From Archangium gephyra (GTDB lineage: Bacteria; Myxococcota; Myxococcia; Myxococcales; Myxococcaceae): a DNA stretch of 64,000 nt. The stretch covers positions 10,316,501-10,380,500 of the forward strand of contig NZ_CP011509.1 in NCBI RefSeq assembly GCF_001027285.1. The letters are read 5' to 3'. This document shows, piece by piece, positions 18,356-26,578 of the stretch (its first letter is position 1; each line of letters starts with the position of its first letter). Under the pieces are notes generated by a model. It was given only the letters and a program-made list of their open reading frames with translations, ran no database searches and was not told the origin of the DNA. A program made the translations under genes and the position numbers.

Positions 18356-19297
18356 CTACAGCTTACCCAACCCCTCGAGGTAACGGTCGATCTCCGCGAG
18401 ATCGATCTTCGAGTTGCCGCTTGCCCGACTGCTCGAGCTGACGGCGGGCACGGGCTTCTGTTGCCCTTCCGGCAGAGCCGAGCCCTGGAGTCCCAGGTTG
18501 TCGGCGATGCGGTGGATGAGCTTGTCGGTGATGGTCTGCTCGCGGGCCAGGAAGGCCTCGAAGAGCGCGTTGTCGCAGATGCTGTTGATGACGCGCGGGG
18601 TACCACCCGAGCGCTGGTGTACGGCGACCAGGGCCTCGTTGGTGAACGGCATGCGCGGGCAGCTGGCGAGCCGGAGGCGGTGCTTGATGTAGGCCTCGGT
18701 GGACTCGGACGTGAAGGGCTCCAGCTTGTAGCGGAGCGACACGCGCTGGGCGAGCGGCGGGTCCAGCTTGAGGTTCTTCTCGATCTCCGGCAGCCCGAAG
18801 AAGACGAAGGAGATGAGCTTGCGCTCGGGGACTTCCAGGTTGAGCAGCCCCCGGAACTCCTCCATCAGCTCGCGCGTCTCCAGCATCTGGGCCTCGTCGA
18901 TGAGGACGACGGCCTTCTTGCCGGACTCGTAGATTTGCAGCAGCCGCTGGTAGAGCTGGGACAGGAGGGCCAGCTTCTCCTGGGCGGGGTTCTCCACGCC
19001 CAGCTGCAGGGCGATGCGGCGCAGCAGCCAGTTGGCGGTGATGCCCGAGTGGATGATGACGAGCAGCGCGGCCTCGTACTCGGACTCGGGAAGCGAGTCG
19101 AGCATGCGGCGCGCCAGCGTCGTCTTGCCGGCCCCGATGTCGCCGATGAGGATCGACAGACCCTTCATGTAGCTGACCGAGTGCATGAGCCGGGTCAGCG
19201 CCTGCGAGTGCTGGGCCGAGTTGTAATAGAAGCGGCTCACCGGAGCGTTGGAGAAAGGCTCCTGGGTGAGTTCGAAATAGTCGAGGTAGGTGGACAT
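18356..19297 (-). CDS. ExeA/GspA-like AAA ATPase
   Basis: 313 aa. The opening MSTYLDYFELTQEPFSNAP matches the usual start of ExeA-type ATPases. Walker A is GDIGAGKTT (about residues 53-61), Walker B is AVVLIDEAQ (about 129-137) and sensor motifs follow in LISFVFFGLPE. The C-terminal peptidoglycan-binding part found in full-length GspA/ExeA is absent; instead there is a short Ser-rich tail. Family knowledge: ExeA/GspA helps place secretin complexes through peptidoglycan, while shorter relatives occur in pilus and polysaccharide loci. It lies 24 nt downstream of sgmX and 5 nt upstream of tamB. A role in T4P or envelope assembly is inference. The ATG is preceded by only a weak ribosome binding site. 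Confidence 0.85.
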   Translation of the reverse strand: MSTYLDYFELTQEPFSNAPVSRFYYNSAQHSQALTRLMHSVSYMKGLSILIGDIGAGKTTLARRMLDSLPESEYEAALLVIIHSGITANWLLRRIALQLGVENPAQEKLALLSQLYQRLLQIYESGKKAVVLIDEAQMLETRELMEEFRGLLNLEVPERKLISFVFFGLPEIEKNLKLDPPLAQRVSLRYKLEPFTSESTEAYIKHRLRLASCPRMPFTNEALVAVHQRSGGTPRVINSICDNALFEAFLAREQTITDKLIHRIADNLGLQGSALPEGQQKPVPAVSSSSRASGNSKIDLAEIDRYLEGLGKL

Positions 19298-19321
19298 GGG
19301 CTCGGCGAACCTCGGACTGCG

Positions 19322-22300
19322 CTAGACGTAGCCTACCTTACGCGGCCGGGCGGCTCCGGCGGCCGCGGGCATGGCACCTGGGGGAGGAGCGTTGGGCGTC
19401 TTCCCACCGCTGGGAGGAAGGGGATCCGGCACCGGAGAGGTGGTGGCGGCCAGCCGCTGCACGTGGCCAGCGGCTTCCCGGAAGTTCGGGTCGAGCGCCG
19501 CCACGCGCTGGTAGTGGTAGAGGGCCTTGCCCTGCTCGTTGATGGCCTCGTAGGCCAGACCCAGCTCGAAGCCAATGGCCTTGGCGACCTCGCCGGTGGC
19601 GTGCTCGCTGGCGAGCGCCTGCTTGAAGGTGCCCACCGCCGCGCCGGCATCGCCCTTCTGGGCCTGCAGCAGGCCAATCATCGTGAGGCAGTCCACCTCA
19701 CGCTTCTTGCCCACGCAGCCCTCGCGGGCCACGGCGAACTCGTTGAGGGCGTCGTCCATGAGGCCCATCTCGCGGTAGGCGATGCCCAGGTCGTAGTGGG
19801 TGTCCACGTCCTCGGGCTTGACGACCTTGGCGAGGCCCTTCTTGAACTCGGCGAAGACCTCCTCCACCGAGTACTGGAAGTCCTCCTCGACGGCGGGCGC
19901 CGCGGGCTGATCTCCGCCCAGGTCACCGAACTCGCCGGCCAGCTCCGCCGCCAGGTCGAACGCGTCGCGCTCGGCGGGAGACTCGCCCAGGGCGGGCACG
20001 GCGGGCACGGCGATGGCCTCGGTGCTCTCCTCGGGCTCCTCGGCGGCCGGAGTCCCACCGGACTCGAGCGCCTCGAGCCGGGCCATGAGCTCTTCCGCGC
20101 GCGCGTGGCCCGGGAAGGCGATCTGCACCGTCTCGAGGATCTCCCGAGCCTCCTCGTAGAGGCCCTGATCCAGGAAGAAGCTGGCCTCGTCGCACTCCTC
20201 GCCAGCGGGCTCCTCGGCGGGCTCCTCGACCTGGGCGACGACGGGCTGCGGCTTGGGCGCGGGCTGCGCCTTGGCGGGCGCGGCGGCGGCGGGAGCCGGA
20301 GCCTTGGCGGGCGCGGCGGCCTGGGGCTGCGCCTTGGCGGGCGTGGCGGCGGCGGGAGCCGGAGCCTTGGCGGGCGCGGCGGGCGGAGCCTTGGGCGCGG
20401 CGGCGGCGGGAGCCGGAGCCTTGGGGGCGGGGGCCGGAGCCTTGGGCGCGACCACCACGGGAGCGGGCACCGGCTCGGGCTCGAGCTCGGGCTCCTCGAG
20501 CTCGTAGGAGCCGACGAGCGCCGGCGAGTCCACCGGAGTGCCCTCGTCCTCGAAGGCCAGCGCGGGGGAACCCGAGGAGGTGGGCTCGGCGTCGAGCGCG
20601 TCCAGCTCCGCCGGGCGCATGGCCACGCGCGTGGGCATGTCGTCCGGCTCCGGGAAGCCGGAGTCGTCCTCGAAGGAGTTCTGGAGCAGATCGGCCGAGG
20701 GCGCGGCCACCTGCGTGGGCTGCGGCTCGTCATCGCCGAGCGCCAGGGGCTCCCCGTCCGCCAGCAGCGGCTCGTCCTCGAGGGCGGCGGAGGCGGCCAG
20801 GGCGTCCTCGTCACCGGCCGGCTCCATGAAGACGGTCGTCGCCTCCTCGGGCTCGTCACCGGCGCCGAAGAGGGGCTCGTCACCCGACACGGCCGCGCCG
20901 GGCTCGTCCGCGAGCACCACGCCCTCGTCGGAGTCCACCGGAATGCCGAACTCGCCGGAGAGGATCTGCCCCTCCTCCTCGTCCGAGCTGCTCGCGGAGA
21001 CCAGGGCCAGCTCGTCGCCCGGCGGGTGCTCCAGGGCATCCGCGGGTGCGTCGGCGACGACGATCTCCTCGTCGCTGGAGTCCACGAGGATGGCGTCCTC
21101 GCCCACGGACTCCACCTGCGCGGTCTCGACGGGCGCCGCCTCGTCCGACTGCAGCACGGACAGGAAGGCGGGCACCTCGGGGTGACCGGGGTTCTGCTGG
21201 AGGATGATGGCCAGGTACGGCTGGGCGCGCGGCACGTCCGCGCGGCGCGTGCACAGGCGCAGCACGTTCAGCAGCTGCTCTCCGGCCTGGGCCGTGTTCC
21301 CGGAGGCGACGTAGATGTGGAACGCCTTCTCGTGCGCGTCGAGGTTCTCCGGGTCCACCGCGAAGATCTTCCGCAGGTGCTCGAGCGCTTTGTCGTGCAG
21401 GCCGTATTTGACGTAGACGTCCGTCTCCGTCAGCAGCTTGGAGAACTGCTCCTTGCCGGGCTGGGCCTGGGCAGCGGGCGCGGGCGCGGCAGCCGCCTGG
21501 GCGGGCGCGGGGGCCGGAGCGGGCGCGGGCGCGGGCGCCGGAGCCGGCTGGGGCGCGGGAGCCGGGGCCACCGGAGCCTTGGCGGTGGGAGCCGGCTGCG
21601 GAGCCGGGGCGGGAGCCGCCTGGGCGGGCGTGGGGGCCGGAGCCGGAGCCGGAGCCGAGCTGGCGCTCTCCGCCTTGTACGCCTCGTAGTCCGGATCAGC
21701 CGGATCCAGCTCGGCGACCTGGTTCCAGATGTTGCGGGCGTCCTGGTGGCGGCCGCGCTCCTGGTAGACCTTGGCGAGCTCCTTGTAGACGGAGATCGTC
21801 TTGGCCGTCTGGCCGAGCCCGTGGAAGGCCTGGGCCAGCATGTTGAGCGTCTCGACGTCGCGCCCGTCCGCCTTGAAGCACACCTGGAGCCGGGCCAGCG
21901 CGCGCTTCTGGTCTCCGCGCGACAGGTACTGCTGGGCCAGGTCCTTGGCCAGCGCCACGTTGTCCGGATCCAGGGTGGACAGGCGCTCCGCGACGCGGAA
22001 CCAGTCATCCATCCGGTTGTTGCGCTTGAGGTACTCGGCGGCCTTCTTGAACTCCTGGGTGGCCTCGCGCGGCATGTTCTCGCGCGCGTACAGCTCGGCC
22101 AGCTTGATCTTCGACGCCACGTTCTCGGGGTCGAGATCCACCATCTTCTTGAGCGTATCCAGGGAGTTCTTGACGTCGCCGGCCTTGTCGTAGTGGTTGG
22201 CGACGATCTGGAAATACGCCATGGCCTCGGACATCAGTCCGAGCTGCTGGTGGAGCTCCGCCAGCTTGAGATTGACGTCCAGCAGGTTGGGGTTGAGCTT

Positions 22301-22552
22301 GAGGACCTGCTTGTAGAGCGCGACGGCCTTGAGGAAGAAGCCGTCGGTCGAGTAGCCCTCGGCGACCTTGGTGAAGTAGTGGGCCGCCTGAACGTTGTCG
22401 TTCTTCTTCTGGTACAGCTCCCCCATCTTCTGGAGGACGCGGCCGTCCTTGGGGTCTACTTCCAGGACCTTCTGGTACTCCTTGATGGCCTTGTCGTAGG
22501 CGCCCTTCGCAACGAGCTTGGCGGCGGCTTCGATGATCTTGTTCTTGTCCAT
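19322..22552 (-). CDS. sgmX: TPR protein, SgmX homologue linking polarity control to type IV pili
   Basis: 1076 aa. The N-terminal 290 residues are a run of TPRs starting MDKNKIIEAAAKLVAKGAYD. A Pro-Ala low-complexity linker (about 297-368) leads to another TPR pair. A long acidic Ser/Glu/Asp region and a second Ala-Pro-Lys linker follow, then C-terminal TPRs (about 790-1040, including AIGFELGLAYEAINEQGKAL). This matches the domain plan and locus of M. xanthus SgmX (MXAN_5766 as I recall). There SgmX interacts with the GTPase MglA and stimulates T4P formation at the leading pole. The M. xanthus protein is somewhat longer. The C-terminus ends in a basic motif, ARPRKVGYV. The assignment rests on architecture plus position after accC. 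It is separated from accC by 180 bp containing a hairpin. Confidence 0.78.
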   Translation of the reverse strand: MDKNKIIEAAAKLVAKGAYDKAIKEYQKVLEVDPKDGRVLQKMGELYQKKNDNVQAAHYFTKVAEGYSTDGFFLKAVALYKQVLKLNPNLLDVNLKLAELHQQLGLMSEAMAYFQIVANHYDKAGDVKNSLDTLKKMVDLDPENVASKIKLAELYARENMPREATQEFKKAAEYLKRNNRMDDWFRVAERLSTLDPDNVALAKDLAQQYLSRGDQKRALARLQVCFKADGRDVETLNMLAQAFHGLGQTAKTISVYKELAKVYQERGRHQDARNIWNQVAELDPADPDYEAYKAESASSAPAPAPAPTPAQAAPAPAPQPAPTAKAPVAPAPAPQPAPAPAPAPAPAPAPAQAAAAPAPAAQAQPGKEQFSKLLTETDVYVKYGLHDKALEHLRKIFAVDPENLDAHEKAFHIYVASGNTAQAGEQLLNVLRLCTRRADVPRAQPYLAIILQQNPGHPEVPAFLSVLQSDEAAPVETAQVESVGEDAILVDSSDEEIVVADAPADALEHPPGDELALVSASSSDEEEGQILSGEFGIPVDSDEGVVLADEPGAAVSGDEPLFGAGDEPEEATTVFMEPAGDEDALAASAALEDEPLLADGEPLALGDDEPQPTQVAAPSADLLQNSFEDDSGFPEPDDMPTRVAMRPAELDALDAEPTSSGSPALAFEDEGTPVDSPALVGSYELEEPELEPEPVPAPVVVAPKAPAPAPKAPAPAAAAPKAPPAAPAKAPAPAAATPAKAQPQAAAPAKAPAPAAAAPAKAQPAPKPQPVVAQVEEPAEEPAGEECDEASFFLDQGLYEEAREILETVQIAFPGHARAEELMARLEALESGGTPAAEEPEESTEAIAVPAVPALGESPAERDAFDLAAELAGEFGDLGGDQPAAPAVEEDFQYSVEEVFAEFKKGLAKVVKPEDVDTHYDLGIAYREMGLMDDALNEFAVAREGCVGKKREVDCLTMIGLLQAQKGDAGAAVGTFKQALASEHATGEVAKAIGFELGLAYEAINEQGKALYHYQRVAALDPNFREAAGHVQRLAATTSPVPDPLPPSGGKTPNAPPPGAMPAAAGAARPRKVGYV

Positions 22553-22621
22553 CGAGCGTGGGCTTCCTGCCGAGCGAAACCCTCAGGAAAATCCGGGGTT
22601 TCTGCTTCCTTCAAGGAGACA

Positions 22622-22658
22622 GCGAGGGAGGCCCGAGGCTAACGGAATCCTCCCTCGC
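22622..22658 (-). terminator. Hairpin between accC and sgmX, possible terminator or attenuator
   Basis: A perfect 10-bp inverted repeat: GCGAGGGAGG at 22622-22631 and CCTCCCTCGC at 22649-22658, with a 17-nt loop. It lies in the 180-bp gap between accC and sgmX. There is no T-run after the stem on the minus strand, so a classical intrinsic terminator is doubtful. It could be an attenuator or RNA-stability element setting sgmX apart from accBC. Confidence 0.35.
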
Positions 22659-22732
22659 GGGTCAAGGAATCCACCCACCCCAACCCCCAGGAGGATCAGG
22701 GGGTTGCGCGATGAGCAGGCGAGCAGGCCCGC

Positions 22733-24118
<1,386 letters not shown>

Positions 24119-24157
24119 GATGTCGTGCCTCCGCGGGGCGCTCGGGCGCCCGCTATG

Positions 24158-24760
24158 TCAGACCGGCTCGATGCGGAAGAGCGCCTGGCCGAACTCCACC
24201 GGCTGCCCGTTCTCCACGAGGATCTCCGCCACGCGGCCCGCCACGTCGGCTTCGATCTCGTTCATCAGCTTCATGGCCTCGATGATGCAGAGCACCTGGC
24301 CCTTCTTCACCACCGTCCCCACGTCAACGAAAGCGGGCTGGTCCGGGGCGGGCGTCCGGTAGAACGTCCCCACGAACGGGCTGGTGACGGAGTGACCGGG
24401 CTTCTCGGCGGCGGGAGCCGCGGCGGCCTGGGCCGGGGCGGCGGCCGGAGCATGGTGCACGGCGGGAGCGGCGGACATCACCGGCGCGGCGGACATCACC
24501 GGCGCGGGGCTCACCGAGGGCGACACGGGGGCCGCGTGCACGATGGTAGGAGCCGGCACGGGGCCACGGCGGATGAACAGCCGCTCCTCGCCCCGCTGCC
24601 AGACGAGCCGCGTCACTTCGGAGGCCTCGAGGATCTCCACGATCTGCCGGAGCGACTCCACGTCCAGGGACGTGGTGTTGCCCTCGATACGGGCGCTCCC
24701 GGACTGCACGGTGGCCGCGGGCTCCGTTCGCACTGCCTTGCGCTTGGTTGCCAATTCCAT
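24158..24760 (-). CDS. accB: Biotin carboxyl carrier protein of acetyl-CoA carboxylase
   Basis: 200 aa. The C-terminal biotinyl domain contains [20 protein letters not shown], with the biotinylated lysine at residue 164, 36 residues from the end as is usual. The N-terminal region ([20 protein letters not shown]) is typical AccB. An Ala-Pro hinge sits between them. The protein carries carboxybiotin between AccC and the carboxyltransferase AccAD, whose genes are not in this window. The ATG at 24760 has an AGGGAGGGG directly before it. It lies 24 nt downstream of efp and 39 nt upstream of accC. Confidence 0.97.
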   Translation of the reverse strand: MELATKRKAVRTEPAATVQSGSARIEGNTTSLDVESLRQIVEILEASEVTRLVWQRGEERLFIRRGPVPAPTIVHAAPVSPSVSPAPVMSAAPVMSAAPAVHHAPAAAPAQAAAAPAAEKPGHSVTSPFVGTFYRTPAPDQPAFVDVGTVVKKGQVLCIIEAMKLMNEIEADVAGRVAEILVENGQPVEFGQALFRIEPV

Positions 24761-24784
24761 CCCCTCCCTGAACCGCAGTGGGTG

Positions 24785-25363
24785 CTAGCCCGCGGTGGCC
24801 ACGCGCGTGAGGTACTTGCCGTCGCGCGTATCGATCTTGAGGACGTCACCCTCGTTGATGAAGAGCGGCACGTTGACGGTGTAACCCGTCTCCAGCGTGG
24901 CCGGCTTCAGCGCACCGGACACGGTGTCGCCGCGCACGCCCGGATCGCACTTGGTGACCTTCAGGTCCACCGAGTTCGGCAGGGTCACGCCAATGGCCTT
25001 GCCGTTGTAGAACAGGATGGAGGCGTTGATGCTCTCCTTCAGGAAGTTCTTGGACTCCCCGAGGACCTCCGCGCTGATGAAGGTCTGCTCGTAGTTGCGC
25101 GTGTCCATGAAGTAGAAGTCGCCGCCCTGCTCGTACAGGAACTGCATGTCCTTCTCTTCGATGTCGGGCTTGGCCACCTTCTCGCCGGACTTGAGGGTCG
25201 GCTGGAGCACGCGCCCGGTCAGCAGGCTGCGGATGGACGTGCGCACGAAGGCCGAGCCCTTGCCCGGCTTGACGTGCTGGAACTCGACGATCTCGAACGG
25301 CTCACCGTCGATTTCGATCTTCATGCCCTTGCGGAACTCGGACGTATCGATGACACCAGCCAT
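24785..25363 (-). CDS. efp: Translation elongation factor P
   Basis: 192 aa with the three EF-P beta domains: KOW-like N-terminus, central OB and C-terminal OB ending in EGDVLKIDTRDGKYLTR. EF-P rescues ribosomes stalled at polyproline stretches. The tip loop is HVKPGKGSAFVR, with Lys35 in the usual modification position; the KPGKG context is the one typical of beta-lysylation by EpmA/EpmB, but no such genes are in the window. The start ATG at 25363 follows AAGGAG by 7 nt. The gene sits 105 nt downstream of the roadblock gene, after a strong hairpin. SgmX and other proline-rich proteins encoded nearby would be natural EF-P clients, which is inference. Confidence 0.97.
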   Translation of the reverse strand: MAGVIDTSEFRKGMKIEIDGEPFEIVEFQHVKPGKGSAFVRTSIRSLLTGRVLQPTLKSGEKVAKPDIEEKDMQFLYEQGGDFYFMDTRNYEQTFISAEVLGESKNFLKESINASILFYNGKAIGVTLPNSVDLKVTKCDPGVRGDTVSGALKPATLETGYTVNVPLFINEGDVLKIDTRDGKYLTRVATAG

Positions 25364-25411
25364 GGACAGGCTCCTTCGGACAGCTTGAAAAGTCCGGGGT
25401 GTCTAGCCGAG

Positions 25412-25445
25412 GCGCCGCGCCTTGCAAAGGGGAAAGGCGCGGCGC
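25412..25445 (-). terminator. Strong GC-rich hairpin upstream of efp
   Basis: A perfect 12-bp inverted repeat, GCGCCGCGCCTT at 25412-25423 and AAGGCGCGGCGC at 25434-25445, with a 10-nt loop. It lies between the roadblock gene stop and the efp start. No T-tract follows on the minus strand. It may be a terminator, a leader attenuator for efp, or an RNA boundary. Confidence 0.4.
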
Positions 25446-25467
25446 GCTGCGCCGTCCGCTCGGCGGC

Positions 25468-25830
25468 CTACAACTCGGCGCGAATCTTGGGGGCGATCAC
25501 CCGGAGGACGTACCTGCCCTTTCCATAGTTACCGTCCGCCCGGAGCGCCAGCACCAGGAAGTATTCCGGGGTAATGAGGCGCATCAGCGTGAGCACCCGC
25601 TCGCTGTTGACGCTGACCTCCTGGACCTCCCCCGTCTTGAGGGTCTCGGCGGCCTGGCGGAGCTGACTGAGCAGGTTGGCGTACTCCACCCAGGCCCCGT
25701 TCAGCTCCAGCTCGGCCGCGTCTTCCCTCTGATGGGTGTCCACGGAGATGCCGTCGAAACCCATCACACTGCAGGCCAGGGCCCCGTCTACCTGGTTGAC
25801 CACCGACTCGAGGTGCGTGCGGAAGGACAT
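25468..25830 (-). CDS. Roadblock/LC7 domain protein
   Basis: 120 aa, the size of a single Roadblock/LC7 domain. It begins MSFRTHLESVVNQVDGALAC and has the family pattern of a hydrophobic strand GFDGISVDT followed by helix ELNGAWVEYANLLSQL, a central strand pair VQEVSVNSERVLTLMRLI and FLVLALRADGNYGKGRYVLR. Family knowledge: such proteins dimerise and regulate small Ras-like GTPases. MglB, the GAP of MglA in M. xanthus, is one. The frame is open further upstream to 25935, but the ATG at 25830 gives the family-sized protein. It is a lone roadblock gene between the pilQ lipoprotein and efp, close to sgmX, whose product binds MglA. I do not claim it is MglB. The ribosome binding site is weak. Confidence 0.82.
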   Translation of the reverse strand: MSFRTHLESVVNQVDGALACSVMGFDGISVDTHQREDAAELELNGAWVEYANLLSQLRQAAETLKTGEVQEVSVNSERVLTLMRLITPEYFLVLALRADGNYGKGRYVLRVIAPKIRAEL

Positions 25831-25864
25831 GGCGGCTGGCTTGTAGGAGGCTCGTGGGAGTGGG

Positions 25865-26542
25865 TCAAGCGTCAGGATTGAAGCAACCGGCGACATCCTG
25901 CCCGGGGCGCCCGCACGTGCCACTCGGAATCTCACCGGCCGGGCAGTAGGCGAAACCGGTGGCCCTCACGGTGACCGGGAAGGTGAACTTGTTGCTCTCC
26001 ACGATCTGACCGCCGCTCAGCCGACCCCGGGCCTTGATGGTGCTGAACACGGTGCCCGACGAGCCGACCGAGATGGCGCTCTTCAGGGCCGCGCTCGCCT
26101 TGGGGCCGAACGCGTTCATGAAGACGTAGCTCTCGTCCGCGTTGGTCCCGGGACGCAGGACCCGGTAGACGGCGACCCGGTCCTCGTCATCCGCGGGCAG
26201 GGTCACGCTGGCGCTGCCGGCGATCGGCTCGAACTGGTAGGAGTAGATGAACTCGGTGAGGGTGATGTCACTGAGCCCCGGGCCCGCGAACTCCTCCTGG
26301 TTGATGGTGATGGACTGGATGGAGTTGTTCGTCTCGACGCTCATGGCCAGCAGGTAGTTGTCACTACCGGACAGGTCGAGGCTGCCCGTGCCGATCACGA
26401 AGTCGTCAGAGGGGATGCAGCCCGTGCCCTCCTCGAACGTCAGCGCGCGGGAATCGAGAAACCGCACGGCCGCATCACCCTGGTTGGCCACACAACCCAC
26501 TGGCGCCAGCGCCAGCGCCGCAATCGCCATCAATCGCTTCAT
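25865..26542 (-). CDS. Predicted lipoprotein of unknown function, downstream of pilQ
   Basis: 225 aa from the ATG at 26542, which has GGAGT 8 nt upstream. It begins MKRLMAIAALALAPVGC, a signal peptide with a lipobox-like PVGC. The mature part is beta-rich, low in charge and has Cys residues at the C-terminus (YCPAGEIPSGTCG and AGCFNPD). No family is recognised. It lies 36 nt after the pilQ stop on the same strand. That placement suggests an outer-membrane lipoprotein linked to the secretin, but this is inference only. Confidence 0.7.
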   Translation of the reverse strand: MKRLMAIAALALAPVGCVANQGDAAVRFLDSRALTFEEGTGCIPSDDFVIGTGSLDLSGSDNYLLAMSVETNNSIQSITINQEEFAGPGLSDITLTEFIYSYQFEPIAGSASVTLPADDEDRVAVYRVLRPGTNADESYVFMNAFGPKASAALKSAISVGSSGTVFSTIKARGRLSGGQIVESNKFTFPVTVRATGFAYCPAGEIPSGTCGRPGQDVAGCFNPDA

Positions 26543-26578
26543 GGACGTCAACTCCTTGGACCGTAGATGAGAGACCGG

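Noticed and set aside
14901-22642. Long plus-strand open frames over tamB and sgmX
   Set aside because: Antisense shadows with His/Gly/Val-rich composition; the opposite strand codes for recognised families with starts and spacing that fit an operon.
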